Assembly (NCBI GenBank): GCA_030435675.1
Contig: CM059625.1
Location: forward strand, 2,790,001-2,854,000
Source of the DNA: Steinernema hermaphroditum
Taxonomy: Eukaryota; Nematoda; Chromadorea; Rhabditida; Steinernematidae
Direction: 5' to 3'
DNA: 64,000 nt
Shown here: in pieces, positions 42,801 through 55,700 of the stretch
Position numbering within the stretch: position 1 is the stretch's first letter
Layout: each line of letters opens with the position of its first letter
Program-made: the position numbers and the translations under genes
The notes under the pieces: generated by a model
What the model saw: the letters and a program-made list of their open reading frames with translations, nothing else
The model's database searches: none
Told to the model about the DNA's origin: nothing

Positions 42801-45691
42801 ATGAACCCGGTGGTGCTTCAAATATGTCTGGCTATCGCGATGTTTCTGACCACCACGGTGGCCGGTCTGTTGCCGTTCAAGGTTCGTTCCATATAGGCGC
42901 TTATCGCTCAGCGGATAACATATCGATTTGCAGGTCCTTCGCGTGATTTCCAAAAAGGAGAAAGACAATAAGGCGAAAAACATTCTAACGTTGCTGTCTT
43001 GTTTTGCCGGAGGAGTCTTTCTTGGGACCTGTTTCCTCGATATTATTCCTCATGTCAAGTATGTTCGCTTATTTTCGGCTCCTGTAGTCAGTTAGGGCTT
43101 TCCCATTAGGGGCGGGAGAGTTGTTTCTTTAGCTGAACAATAACTACATCAACTTTCGCTGTCCTTTTGCAGAGGCAACTACCAAAGCCTCCTGACGAAA
43201 TCGGGATGGCACGCGACCTATCCATTCCCGGAATTCTTTGCCTGCTTCGGGTTCTTTCTCGTCTACGCCCTCGAGGAAATCACTCTCCGAATCTTCGCTT
43301 CCGGACACCATCACTCACACGGCTCCGCCGGCCTCGGTCACCACCATTCGTCCGCCAATGGAACAGCCGGTCCATCGCACATTGAAAGGTATAATCGAAA
43401 TAAAAGTATCGATCGAGTATTATTGTTGTCGTCAATCGACGTGGGCAGATTTATCCATGTTCTGATAAGATAAGACCCGCCGCGTTAATGTCGGACATGA
43501 TGCAAGAGCTCTTTTCAGCGGTGCAGCCGAAGTGGAACCGCTAAAACCTTCGAACAATACGTCGACGGTGTCATGTGACTCGACAGACACTTACATGGCC
43601 GTTCAGACGCATGAGTAAGTTCGTCGTTTTGTTCCAATTAACTGATACCAAAAATATGTTGTTTACCCAGTGTTATGAACTGATGGGACAAGGTGGTCTC
43701 CCAAACAAATGGATTTTTTAAATAATGGCCGGACTACATAGCTAGAATAGCCCTAACAACACGTACTTTTGATAAGAACTTCTAATTTGTCAGGTGATTG
43801 GCGATAGAGGAAGTAATGGCGTCTCTTGTACTTTGATCAACGAATTCCTCTATGACCGTTTTTGAGAGAGACCGCTTGGGTTCTTCTTAGCTGAAAGTCA
43901 AACTGATTACGTGTAAGTCAGTTAGCGAGGTCTTTGCTATTTGATACACCGATAAGATAGAGTAATACCAGTAAAAAAACCCAAGACTCTTAAGCCAAGT
44001 TCGTGTGTCTCTAATAGTATAAGCTTGGTTCAGAAATGCTGTAAGTAATACATACAGTGCCGGCCATATAAATAGCCCACCCCATTCTGAGTCGGCCGAA
44101 TGTAATAGGTTTACTGTCGGTACAGTGGGTCCTGGATGGAAGATAAACCACACCATTTTGTTGACTGGTAAATTCTACATTCAATGGTCCAAGTGGTTTT
44201 GGCAGAGGTTTGAAAATCAAACGTTAATTGAGGTTCTGCCCATGGGGTGGGGCTATTTATATGGCCGCCACTGTAGGTGTTTTTGTAGGTGGTTCGGGTT
44301 TTCGGGTCGGGTTTTTCGGGTTTTCGGGTTCGGGTCGGGTTCGCATTCGAAAGTTCTGGTACCCGGACAACTCTGCTCTTAGCGACGTAATTACTGTAAC
44401 TGTAAAAAACTGTAAACACTCGAGAGGCCTTTCGACCTTTCGAATAGAGACACCATAGCTTTGCGGGCAGAAACATTGGTGCTGAAATTAGTTCAAAAAC
44501 TGAAAAAAAAACGCAGGGCCTAACATCCTCAGAGGCATAGTGGCAGTAGAACGGTTGCACCTCAACTGCCTGTGTGGCGCATTGCGAACGCGATCCTTTT
44601 GTAAGCGGCAGGTGTCGGGTTCGGTTCCCCTCGGGGTCCTTATTTCGTGTGGGCGCTTTCCCCGTGCGCACGGAAAATCACACACACAAACAGACCAACG
44701 GAGCCGTCGGTTCTCCGTTTATATAGGGGATTAGGAATAAAATTATAGGCTACGACACTAACTAGAAGTGCGTTAAGGGGTAGAAAAGAAAACGTTTTCT
44801 GGCAAAACGGACAAATGGAATAAATATTCACACCAATCCGCTATTCTGATAGTCGCTTTTGTCTCAAAATTACAAACATTTTCATGTTTTACATGTCATA
44901 TACATCATATTCCCCACGTTAAACGATGTAGTGTTCTGAGCGGGGTAATGAATGAGAGTCTCTAAGTGACTGAAGTACGAAACAGCTAGAAAATAACTTC
45001 CAGCTGACCGTGCATTCGCACTTTTTTCCAATTGCCAAATCGCCAGGAAAATACCATAACCTTTGAGATGATCCATTATCTTGAACCCATAAATTCTTTC
45101 TTTTGTTGGGTTTTGAACGTCGCTTCATATATGTTTTCCAGAAAAGTGATGGACGAAACGGTCAACTACATGTCCAGTACGTCAAATGCGGAAGGAGGAC
45201 TCCTGAAGTCGATCACTTTTGCTGTCGCCATGTCGTTCCACTCAATCCTCGAAGGGTTCGCCCTTGGAGTGCAGGACGACAGCACCGGGATCATGACGCT
45301 GTTCATCTCTCTTATGATCCACAAAGGAGTGGAAGCTTTCAGCGTCGGACTCCAAATTAGTCGTTCGAACGCTCAGCGATTCCGAATTGTCCTGGTGACA
45401 GTCACCATTTACGCACTGATGACACCCGTTGGGTCGATGATCGGAGTTATCATCCAGAACCTTGACATTTCCGACGTGCCTAAAGAAGCGTCTATTGTCA
45501 TTCTAGAAGGAATGGCCGCGGGAACCTTCATTTACGTCACCTTTTTCGAAGTCTTGGCTCAGGAGCGAGCGAACGACTACTCAAATCTGAAGCAGTTGTA
45601 CGCTATCATTGGAGGGTTTCTGGTCATAGCAACTCTGCAAATCAACGAACACTTCGTTCAAGGGTGGGACATCGTTGCTTGTTCATCATAA
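42801..45691 (+). CDS. ZIP-family (SLC39) metal transporter
   Basis: Moves zinc or related divalent metals into the cytoplasm. Five exons, 42801-42881, 42934-43058, 43173-43388, 43519-43614 and 45142-45691, join in phase, 355 residues. Membrane segment 1 is LQICLAIAMFLTTTVAGLLP; segment 2 contains LLSCFAGGVFLGTCFLDIIP; segment 3 is FFACFGFFLVYALEEI. The loop after it is His-rich (ASGHHHSHGSAGLGHHHS), the usual metal-sensing site. Segment 4 holds the signature AMSFHSILEGFALGVQ, and segment 5 contains LMIHKGVEAFSVGLQI. It ends ...HFVQGWDIVACSS. This is the ZIP I/II layout (SLC39A1-3 like). The last intron (1,527 bases) carries a MITE and a SINE. Confidence 0.95.
44055..44273. mobile_element. 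Tc1/mariner-type MITE
   Basis: 219 bases with inverted ends CAGTGCCGGCCATATAAATA and its near complement TATTTATATGGCCGCCACTG, flanked on both sides by TA. CAGTG ends and TA duplication are those of Tc1-like elements. There is no coding capacity. It lies inside the last intron of the ZIP gene. Confidence 0.85.
44500..44720 (+). mobile_element. tRNA-like SINE, copy 3
   Basis: Plus-strand copy: A-box-like TGGCGCATTGCGAACGCG, then GGTGTCGGGTTCGGTTCCCC, then TTATTTCGTGTGGGCG and a GTGCGCACGG stretch. It is collinear with the reverse complements of 26615-26820 and 28625-28800. It is also in the ZIP intron, 230 bases after the MITE. A CGGGTT-rich run (about 44295-44345) precedes it. Confidence 0.7.
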
Positions 45692-46319
45692 ACTATTATT
45701 TTCAGACACTCACACGGTGGACACTAATATGCTCAACGATCTCCGGTGATGAAAATGTGGTGTATCTATCATTCAAAGCGTATTTTAATGTATTTACGAA
45801 TCTGAATTTCAGTGTCCATGTATAAAACGGAAGGCAGCACATTTTTTAGTTCAGGCGAGCTGAATGAATAGGTAGAAGCAGCACAAAGTCTATCTCACCG
45901 ATTAAATAATCATATACAGTGTAAAAAGCAGATGTGACTGGGGACAACAGATCTTATCTCATGCGCATTTTCAATTCGAAAAAATGAGATTTCGATAGGT
46001 TCGATAGGTGCGCCATGTAGAAATCCAATCCAAGAAGAGATAGTGGAAACCTAGAAATAGAAATCTATAGATTACAGACGTTACAGGACGACATTTTGGA
46101 CAACATTTTAGAAGTGGCAGCTTTGTATCTTATGCTTCCGAGTCCTGGCATTTTCCAACTTCTAGTCCTGTTAAAATACCTAGATCTAGAAATCCCCGCT
46201 AATCAAAGTGGACTCATAAGCAAAAAACTGCTCGTATGGCCTTTTTCAAAAGCTATTTACTTTTCTTCTTATGTGTATTGATCATTCCTACAGTGAAAAC
46301 CAGAGAAGAGTCGCCGATC
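45692..46319. other. No gene seen
   Basis: 3' flank of the ZIP gene. No supported exon. Confidence 0.4.
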
Positions 46320-46574
46320 TTTTGGGGTTGAAATAGGCCTGCTTCTACAGAGATACACATCGTGGCAACTGGCCAGAGATGCTCCTCTCATATGCTCCCT
46401 GAAGATCCCTCATACAGCTTGGCACTTTCTATTTGGATCTCATTTTTCAACATCTGCAGTTCAATCAAGCATATTCCGAAGAATCAGATGGTGCACGAGG
46501 ACATTTTGGGACTGTCTCTAGCATCCAATTGTCACGATAATCTTTGTAGAAGCAGGCTCATTTCAACCCCAAAA
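46320..46574. mobile_element. MITE-like inverted-repeat element
   Basis: Ends TTTTGGGGTTGAAATAGGCC...CTTCTACAGA (46320-46351) recur inverted at 46543-46574. The interior of about 190 bases has no gene. No clear target duplication seen. A diverged direct repeat of TTTTAGAAGTGGC(A/T)GCTTTG flanks it at about 46108 and 46640. Confidence 0.65.
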
Positions 46575-47014
46575 CATCCTCTAGATTTCGCTGTGGAAAT
46601 GATCAATAAACATAAGAAGAAAAGTAAGAAAAAACAACATTTTAGAAGTGGCTGCTTTGACCCTTACGTATCCGAATCCTGGCCTCTGTCCTCTTAATCA
46701 GAAGTCTCGACGAGAGTGCAGATCTAAATATAGCGATTAAAGTGCGCGCCCTGTAAAAACAAATTTCAAATTTGACATGTCGCAATGTAACTCGTTTTGA
46801 AAATTCACAATTTTTTGTCGCTGACGTCGCAACATTCCAATAGCTGAGTGCACGCTGCTCTCGAAGTATGCGTAGTGAAAAAGCGCGCACTGTATGAAGG
46901 TAATCCCTCATGTTCCACGCTTGCGTGCATTTTTTCGGCATCACGAAGCCGGTTTCTCGAGACGCGTACTCTTCATAAGTGCAAGTGAACGTATCACCGA
47001 CATCAGCAGCGGCA

Positions 47015-47956
47015 ATGGCGATGCACGAAGTCAAGTTTCTCGTAGGTGTGGCTTCGGCCTGCTCCACTGTGGCCCTCTTGGCTTGCCTCTTTGTGATTCC
47101 CTCGTTGTACAGTACCATCAACGAGACTCATGAGGAAGTGATTAGTGGAGTGCAGGCGTTCCGTGTGGAAACCGACGGTGCCTGGAATGATATGCTCAGC
47201 GTCCAGATCTCTGTTCTTCCGCCGACCAAGCCCCGCGTCAACCCCTTCAACAGCATCTTCCGTCAGAAGCGTCAAGACTTCTCCGGACTTCCCGCCTGGT
47301 GCCAGTGCGAGCCTACGAAGCCTGTCTGTCCTCCTGGACCGCCTGGACCTCCTGGATTCCCCGGAAAGGACGGCGCTCCCGGTGTGCCCGGACCCAAGGG
47401 AGTCGATAACGTTGCCACCTACGCTCCCCTTACGTGCGCCCCAGTCGTAAGTATTTCACTTAATCTGCAAATAATAGTGACTACTATTCAGAGCAAGGAC
47501 TGCATTAAGTGCCCTGCTGGACCTGCCGGACCCAAGGGACCCGACGGACCCGCTGGACAAAAGGGACCTGACGGACGACCGGGTCAGTATGGAGCTCCTG
47601 GAAAGAACGGCCAGCCTGGACAGGCCGGTCCCGCCGGAGATGCCGGAACCCCTGGACAAGACGGACGCCCTGGACAGCCTGGACAGCCGGGTAGCGATGG
47701 ACAGCGTGGAAAGGGAAAGCCCGGCCCTTGCGGTCTGCCCGGACCCCGTGGACCTGCTGGAGCCCCTGGAAAGAATGGCGAGCATGGAGTCGTCGGTCCC
47801 GCCGGCCCTCAAGGACCCATCGGTCATCCTGGACAGCCTGGACCTGCTGGCAAGGACGGCGAGAATGGAACGCCTGGTGCCCGTGGACTTCCTGGACAGG
47901 ATGCCGCCTACTGCCCCTGCCCGCCTCGTTCGGCCGTTTTCGTCAACCGCCACTGA
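47015..47956 (+). CDS. Nematode cuticle collagen
   Basis: Structural protein of the cuticle. Exons 47015-47446 and 47492-47956 join in phase over a 45-base in-frame intron, 298 residues. The start [20 protein letters not shown] opens the nematode cuticle collagen N-terminal domain, a membrane-anchor segment up to [14 protein letters not shown]. The processing site RQKR lies in [17 protein letters not shown], followed by a Cys pair (CQCEP). A short Gly-X-Y block ([15 protein letters not shown]) comes next, then a Cys-containing gap (TCAPV, CIKCP) around the intron, and two long Gly-X-Y blocks. The end is [17 protein letters not shown]. The second exon is GC-rich and lacks interruptions apart from [12 protein letters not shown]. 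Upstream Met codons exist only as non-ATG starts. Confidence 0.96.
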   Translation: MAMHEVKFLVGVASACSTVALLACLFVIPSLYSTINETHEEVISGVQAFRVETDGAWNDMLSVQISVLPPTKPRVNPFNSIFRQKRQDFSGLPAWCQCEPTKPVCPPGPPGPPGFPGKDGAPGVPGPKGVDNVATYAPLTCAPVVSISLNLQIIVTTIQSKDCIKCPAGPAGPKGPDGPAGQKGPDGRPGQYGAPGKNGQPGQAGPAGDAGTPGQDGRPGQPGQPGSDGQRGKGKPGPCGLPGPRGPAGAPGKNGEHGVVGPAGPQGPIGHPGQPGPAGKDGENGTPGARGLPGQDAAYCPCPPRSAVFVNRH

Positions 47957-48018
47957 TTCCTTCTATTCTTTGTTACCGAGCCTTTTTGTTTCCTTCTCCT
48001 TCTTTCACCAGAAGAAGC

Positions 48019-48024
48019 AATAAA
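48019..48024 (+). promoter_or_regulatory. Polyadenylation signal of the collagen gene
   Basis: AATAAA 63 bases after the collagen stop. Confidence 0.75.
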
Positions 48025-48654
48025 CTAGGAGCACTGCAATTCACTACAGAAATTCAATATATTTTGGCTTTGAATCGCTCTTTTTGGATAGGTTCCATCA
48101 AGTCAATTTTCACTCAAATCAGTTTTCAAAACAATCGGATCCTTTCTGAGAGAAATCTAACAAGCGATGTTGTGAGAATGGAAGACTAGAGAAGATTAGA
48201 TCTGTTTCTGATAACCTAGGCAAATGTGACAGTGATTGTTATGGTGTTCCTGATGTAAAAAGTGATATTTACAGCTAAATAAATTGACAGTTGAATTTCT
48301 AATCGCCAAGAAGCGTAACATTGAAATTAACGTGGCTTTGTTGACATAATTAATGTATATACTTGAGATTAAACATTATCATTCATTAAACAAATGAGAA
48401 GTAAACAAATCAGTACAATCGTCTTTTCCGTAATCTTCATCTGGATAGCGTCGATGCTAACTAACAAGGAAGGTCCCTGAAGTGATAAACGCCGATTTGG
48501 CTGAAATTTTATACACTGGTAGATCTGTGACCCTGAAGTGGAGTGCCGTACGCCGCACCGGCAGCATCTTATGGTCTAGGAGAAGGTCTAAAAACAGGTT
48601 AAAGGATAGGAGATATGTGGTATAGTGGTGTTGAAGCATGTTTCAAACTGTTGA

Positions 48655-49022
48655 CCACTTGGTAAAGTGGTTAACGTGCCGGACTACCACACCACTTTTC
48701 CAGCTGGGTTCGATCCCCGTCGACTGCATGACGTTTTACTTGGCCTTGAAATCTTCACGAATGTCTTTAACCTCCTTTAATCGCACGAAAACCGTTTGAT
48801 TTTAGGCAACAGGAAGCTCTGATTTGTGTACCATTACATTATCACTGTGTGTGGTCGTCGTTCAACTCCCTTAAATGGCGATTTTTGTGCGTTTAAATGG
48901 GGTTAAAAACATTGACGAAGACAGTAGGACCAATGAAAACGTCATGCCGTCGACGGGGATCGAACCCAGTAGAAAAAGTGGCATGGTAGGTAATGTTATT
49001 AGTGCTAAGGGTGTGCCACATG
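48655..49022. repeat. Inverted pair of tRNA-like repeats
   Basis: Plus copy (48655-48775) with A-box-like TGGTTAACGTGCC and B-box GGGTTCGATCCCC. The minus copy (48905-49022) shares TGGGTTCGATCCCCGTCGAC and GCATGACGTTTT. The arms are about 100 bases with several mismatches, separated by about 130 bases. Neither copy makes a full cloverleaf. Confidence 0.65.
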
Positions 49023-52000
49023 CAGCACGGTAACAGACGACATAGATGCTACAGAACATTACGGTAGGACCATAAATGCATCAAGCATTCCCGTCTTGCC
49101 TGGTACCCAGTAGAAGCAAGGAATTGTCGAGACTTGCAATTTCTTGCTCGCTACTAGGTTCGAGGCAAAGCGAGCGTCGCCAAGCAGACTGACTGCCTCT
49201 GCATCGCCTCAGGTAGCTTTTATATGGCCGATAATGCACTTAAAGGAATCAGCGAGCGGTCGGCCTTACATTTTTTGAAATGTCAAATTGTGTAGCTGGA
49301 CTTCTTATGGTCATTTTCCAATTGTTCTTGTTCACATGCGTGCGTCTTCGCTGACCTTAATGAAAGGTGTGTCTTTCATGCACTTCCCTTTCCGCGCGCC
49401 TGACGGCTTTTGATGGGCGGCACAGGTGCTTAATACGGGGAACGCGAGGCGTATGAATTCCCGGGACTCGGAGCGGGATTAGGTCATAATTGTGCACGAG
49501 CAGTTCAATTACATTTGAAGCGTTCAAAGTACAAACTGAAATGAGCGATCGGTTTCTACGAATGCAGTTACGCAAATGCTCATGCGAAAATGTGACGTGG
49601 GCAGACGGATTACCTTTTGCTTTCGTCACAGATTTTGCTGGGAAATATGAGGCAAACAGTGTGAAACTGTGATCAAGGAAAGCTTACAGTGGGATAGACC
49701 ATCAGCGCGCTCATTGAATGAACCGGATAGAACTACCAACTTAAGGACAATTGCCAATTGGAAAGAGGTCAGGAAAAAGCAAAGGCACACTCAACGAAAG
49801 GAAAGGAAGCTATTGAAGGTTCCAATGTTTGAAGGGGATGCAAGGCCTACATAGACGTCTCTACTTTTGAACATTCTAGAAATTGTTTGGAAAATGCTTA
49901 AAAAATTAACTTATATAATGCTTTTTTCTCCTTTCTTCTAACGGAAGGGCTTTGTGCCCTCAAAAAGCCTTCAAAAATAACGTATCGCAATTAATTTACA
50001 CTGGCGATTATGCTTTCATAGGAAAACGGTATTTTTGCGTTCGTAGGAGAACAGCATTTTTTGGTAACTTTCCAGACGTATTATTTCTCTCTTTTTTGAT
50101 ACCGCTTGGTTTGAGTTCAACCGGTTGCTTGTATCCTCGGTACTTAGCTTCGGAACATTCATAACAGCCAGTAGACTATATATAGAGGATTGTCCATAAA
50201 TGCCTGTCTACGAAAAAGCAGTCATATACCTTCAAAGAACGAAACAAGCAAGCGGTCGTTATATCATTCGATGCACGTTTACTCATACTCCTATTTCAAC
50301 GACCTACTTCATCTGTCCAAAGATGCCCGAAGCACCGAAATCCAGGGGATTGAGATCGGGTGTGTTCAACGTTCAAATGTGCGACAGATGTTCGAGAGCT
50401 TGGCCATTTCTACAGTACTCAACTCAATAAAAATACCGAGAATATAAACAATGAATACAGCTCAAATCAAGCGAAATTCTTGGTTATGCAACCACGCTGA
50501 TCAGTTGTACATATTTTCCGTTAGCGGTCATACAGCGAAATGAACACATATGATAATTCGGATCAAAGATGAACTCTTCTTCGATAGGCAGCTTTTCAAG
50601 GGCAAACTTACTTTATTACATTATTATGAAGAGACGATGTGAAGAACAGTTGGCCACAGTTCCTCACACTCATTGCGACTTGCTATTTGCGACGAGCCTT
50701 TGCGACATTTTATTGCGAGGTAGCACACTTACAGAATAATCAGAGAAGTTGAGCCGAAACTGATTTTTGTTGACGACACTGAAAAGTAGGAGATGTTGTT
50801 TGATGCGATTTGTTTGAACTGCTGCCTGTCGAAGAAGAAAATTTAGTGATTATCAGACGGTTCACACCGGTTTAGACCTTCGGCTCTAGTTCACAAAGCG
50901 CGAAGAGCGAGGTCAAGGCGGCTATTAAGCAAGTACTACTCCTGTTATACACTGTGGGCCTCGTTTTGAGCCTCAAGTGAGCTCATCGTGAGGGCGATCA
51001 AACCAAATTTTCCTTTTTCTCTCATCAGCCCATCTGTATTAGTTTTCAGCGCTCGCTCGGCAGTGCCATACAAAAAGCCAGCCTGCTGTTGTACAAATGA
51101 GGCGGGACGAGTGCGTTTATCATCAATGTTGCCTTGCTATCGAAATCTTGGTTTGTTTCTGCATAGCGGCTTTACCGTAATCCATGAGAGATCGCTCTTT
51201 TTCATGGAATTCTATATGCGGACGGAAACAACTTGTGATCGTCGATCTATCCCACACGAACTGAATCATAATACCATATGCCATTGGCTTCTATTGTTGT
51301 ACATCCATTACCTTGAATCCGTGGTGAGAAATATGGGGAAAACAGATGTCGTCAGTGTCATGATCAGCATCAGCAAGGGCATCAGCATTTTATTACCGTC
51401 TTGCACAAAAAGTACAGTTAACGACTGTAAAAAGGAGATGAGCACTATCTTCTTTAAACCATAAAAAATCGTTGCCCGGCCTGTATTTGAAAATCTCAAA
51501 AACAATCTTTTCGGCTCTCAGTTTCACGATTATCAACCACGTTCGTCGAATGCAATTTTGTTTACTTGAACGGGTAGTTGTTCTGAGCGTTCACATGGCA
51601 CCACACACTGCCTTCCTGTCACGCTGACCGAGGACTGTGAAAGCCGAGATAAACAAGAGGGATTCGTAAATAAGAGACCCCGCTCTGCAAGCATTCTACC
51701 GACCAGCGAATGGCGATTCTGGCTGCGCCGCGTACTACTCCTTCCGTTTGTCAACTGAAAGAGGAGGCCTTTGAGAAACGGTTCTAGTAGCACGAAACGT
51801 TTGTCAGATTAGTCCAACTAAACCGTGAGTTTGAAATGACCCGTAATTCTAGTCTGTTTCTGAAAAGAATCACATTTCTTCGTCAGATCTGTGATATAGA
51901 TAAGCATTTCCCCGCAACATATAACTCTGGAACATAATTCACTTCTATATCGAACAAGCTACCGTATCCTGCCACCGCCATTCGTCCGCTTGACACAACG

Positions 52001-52513
52001 TCATTTCTTAAAGTAATCGATCATTGCTCGTTTTACTCGCCCGCTAATTAAAAATAAATGGGAAACTTTGGCAATCGACAAGGAAGTGCGAAGACAAGAA
52101 CTACGATTAGGTACGTTTCTGAATTTCGACACCTTGATTTCATATCCATATAACCTGGACTTCAATCTGACGAGATCTTGTTTTAGTGTTAATGTTTGAA
52201 GCCCTACACTATGCGGCAGGCTCTTCATCTGTGCATCCAAGTCTTACCTCTGGGCATGAGCTGTCGACTTTCATAAGAAGTGTGGATTTGGTTACTTCTA
52301 TGACAGTCTGCAGCTCATGCGCTACAGGTCGGACCTCCGTCAATCCTTGTTCTAACCCCATGTGCTCAGAGATTAATGAATAATTAATAAAATTGTTCCG
52401 CCTAAACAGATACCCCATGATTTCAGGCTAACTCACATTCAATCTTTAAGGCGCCCTTATTTCTTAGCAGAGAGTAGGCACCAGGTCGCAGTTGATTCTG
52501 ACAGACTGTCAAG

Positions 52514-52750
52514 CACCGGAACGAACCGGAATCAGTCAGAAGGTCCGGGGTTCGAATCCGCCCACAGGCCAAACTTTTTTTTATATACTTCTTCCGCACG
52601 TTTTTCCGCACATTTAAATTTTGCTTGTGTAGAATCAGACAGTGAAACAGTTTCCAGAATGCTATGTCAAGAAAATACGGAAATAAAAAAGTTTTGCTCG
52701 CGGGCGGATTCGAACCCCGGACCTTCTGACTGATTCCGGTTCGTTCCGGT
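52514..52750. repeat. Perfect inverted repeat with tRNA-like T arm
   Basis: Left arm 52514-52564 and right arm 52700-52750 are exact reverse complements over 51 bases, including GGTCCGGGGTTCGAATCCGC. The spacer is 135 bases. The GGTTCGAATCC word is a B box, but no acceptor stem forms. The lack of mismatches points to a recent event or gene conversion. Confidence 0.85.
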
Positions 52751-55700
52751 GCATCCCTACTGCTAAGTATTGAAATATATTGGAAACCAGCGCAATTAGT
52801 TAAAATGCTATAGTGTGTGCAAGATACGGAATGGAGACTGCGCACCATCCGATCAAATTCGCGAAATTGCACGGATGAGTGCTAATGCGCGCCGAGAAAG
52901 CCGATCAGACATGCCGTGGATTCAGAGTTGTCAGTCGGCGCGCAAAGTGCGCAGTGTACAATCGAGGTCTCTTCTTCTAAGAATGAGCTAGATCTTCTTG
53001 TCATTAGTACGAAATCGAGCACTATGATGGGAGATCTGGCCCATTCCGCAAGGCGATATCGACTTCTACTACTCGATTACTGTAGTCTCAGCACCTGTCC
53101 TGGCGTACGTAATTAGAAGGCCTCGCGTGATCCTCAGTATAATTACTATGGCAAATGAGAGCTGCGGCAAATTGTTATGCCAAAGCACCGTTCGTCCTCC
53201 CGTGAGCTAGTCTTTCTGGAACAGAACAGCTCTACGGCTAACCTTATTTCATGGAATAAGTTAGGACCTCTTGTTTAGGGTGTGCCCTTTATCCACTCAA
53301 CATCACGGTCCTGACTTATGCCATTCATAGAGCGTGCCGTGCTCTAACAACCATCACTTAATCGGCACTTTTATGTTTCTCAATTACGGTGTCTATGGTA
53401 AGGGCAACTCCGTTGATTTCATTCTTTCATGTGTACAAACATGCCAGTCCCCAAATTTCCCTCATCAGTTCCTTCCCCTACGTGCCGGTGCCATTCGTAC
53501 CTTTCATCCAATTAACCATCGTGGGGAAATCGTTAATTAGTTTTTCGCTTTGTATCGCGATATCGCGTGACTAGCCCACACCTTGAGAGCCGCCAAAATA
53601 ATTATGGGAATGCCGGCATCAAATATCAAAGAGGATAAAGGAATACGGTATTACGTGATCCCACGCGGTGATCTTCCATTCTTTTGCGCGGGAGTCGAAG
53701 GGGCGAAGAGCCGAATCGGGAGGCATGAACGGGGGTGTACAGCAAGCGATCTAGAGAGGCCATAGTCGGAGTGGCTGGCGGCACAGAATTCGGAGCTTCG
53801 GCGACGCTCGTGCTTGACCTGATGACGTAAGTTGTCAGTTGGCGAGAGGACTTCTTGGAGCCGGAGCGATCACAAAGGTCTATTAATTTGGTCCTTTGCC
53901 ATAACACTATAAAATGACATTTGTCCATTCATTCCGATGCTGTCCAGGAAAATTTGATGATACTCTGCCATGCGGCACCCTCTGCGTAAAGATTGTAGAA
54001 ATAGCGATTGCATTCAGAATTTTCATTTTGGAGAGTGAAGCCGAAAGTGCTCCGTAAGCGGCTCATCTGATCGATATTATATCGGGCCCACAGGTCATCA
54101 CAGCGATGCGCCCCCTCGCGCGCAGACACTGGCTGCACGGAGCACAGCAAATCGACGAAGAGTTTTCTACCTCTTAGTTTGCGTAACACGACGATTTGCT
54201 ACTTGTTATCCCACTATGAGGTTGACAAAACTGTTCGTCAGCGAAGAAACTGTGCCAGTGCCAGCGCACATGTTTTGCCACTGTGCCACTATGTCACTCC
54301 ATTTAGGTTCGCTCAACTCGCGAGCAAACTTCCCTCATGCGAAGTTGAATCGGCAGAAGAGATTCACAAATCTACGTTGTTGATGCCCCCGGATTTCGGC
54401 GTTGATGAGCCCGCCCTTCATCTGATGTTCGCCACCTGCACCGCCTAGGAAGGCACATGTCATTTGCCTATGTTGGAAATGACAGCCGGTAAGCAACCAA
54501 AGATGGATGAACCTTTGCAAATATCCGGCAGCAACATGATAAGAGGATCTTGAAAGTCTTACCATGTAGCTACTGGGCATTTGAGAAAGGTCTGTTTCCC
54601 GTCTTGCTCTACATCTAATGAATTGTCCTCGACCAAAAGACGCTTTTCGTCCGTTAGCTCACTCTGCGGAAGACTAAGCGGTCGTTCTCCGTCGTTGTTT
54701 GTTGGTCCCCGAAGGCCCGGAACACCAGTGAACCCCAGTTGCCAAGAAGGAGACTATCACCACCCGACTCCACTGGCTCTGCAGCAAAAAGCCGCAGTCT
54801 TTCCTTAACTCCGAAGTCTGCGTCGCCAGATGCTCCGACGATGGTTTGTTCTTCGCCCTGTTAGCATCGTACCTTCACCGGAGTCAGCATTTCGCCTCTC
54901 CGATGATTGTGGCTACATTGGCTTACAGCGGGCGCTTGAAAATGGAATGTGTGAAGCCATGGAATTGATAGTTTTGTCCAACCATTCCCTCTCACCGTTC
55001 TTCTACAATATCGAGTAAAATACACCTCTTGTCTCTCAGTGGAGCGTTTCGGCATCGTTTCCAACGAACCGTCAGACCGTGCCTTGCGCACCTCCGATAC
55101 GGTAATTAGCTTCGTCTTTCATTAGCCGCCACACGCCATCTGCCCGCCCAGCTAATCTGTTCGCCTAATCCGAATTTCACTCTGGGTACCTCGGCTTGTG
55201 CGCGGATGCCCATCAGGTGTTCAGCAAGGTAATTTATAAGAACGTTTCCCCTCTCCCCCGCACCGACAGTTGTCCACACGACACGGATTGTCCAGACTAC
55301 GTTAGGGAGATGATACTCGAGCCTCTTCACAATGTATGGTGGACAATCCGTTCTGATCATTTTTTCCCACATAAATTCTTGGCGAGAAAGAGGCATTTCG
55401 CCGTATTGTTGTTTTTTGGTCTGCGGTGCCTGGTCTGATGAGAACCCATCATCTACAAAACGGATCGCTGACCACTACCGTAATACGCCTGTTGTTAAGC
55501 ATCGCGTGACTTTTGTGTATCATTGAGCGCCAATTTCAGTGATCTCCAGCGAGCCCGCCCATCTGTGAAGCCGATCGGTAGACGGCCAAATCAATTTAAT
55601 TCCTTTGGTAATTCCGATGTGCTGCACAGTCAGCGTGACTCGCCATCTTCAACGGAAGTCCTCTCGAATAGTTCCCCGTTGATGGTCAAAAACTGTTTAC

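Noticed and set aside
44290..44350. Telomere-like CGGGTT run
   Set aside because: Irregular and short, not the TTAGGC nematode telomere repeat; simple low-complexity sequence beside a SINE.
50190..50447. 76-85 codon plus-strand frames followed by AATAAAAAT
   Set aside because: Two different frames compete, no start context or family, and the surrounding 12 kb looks noncoding.
51308..51793. Minus-strand frames with some hydrophobic stretches
   Set aside because: Overlapping plus-strand frame, no splice context, composition typical of noncoding AT-rich DNA.
52500..52570. tRNA gene ending in GGTTCGAATCC
   Set aside because: No 7-base acceptor stem, poor T stem and no anticodon arm in the right place. 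The same holds for the units at 7.7, 8.4, 40.8 and 48.7 kb.
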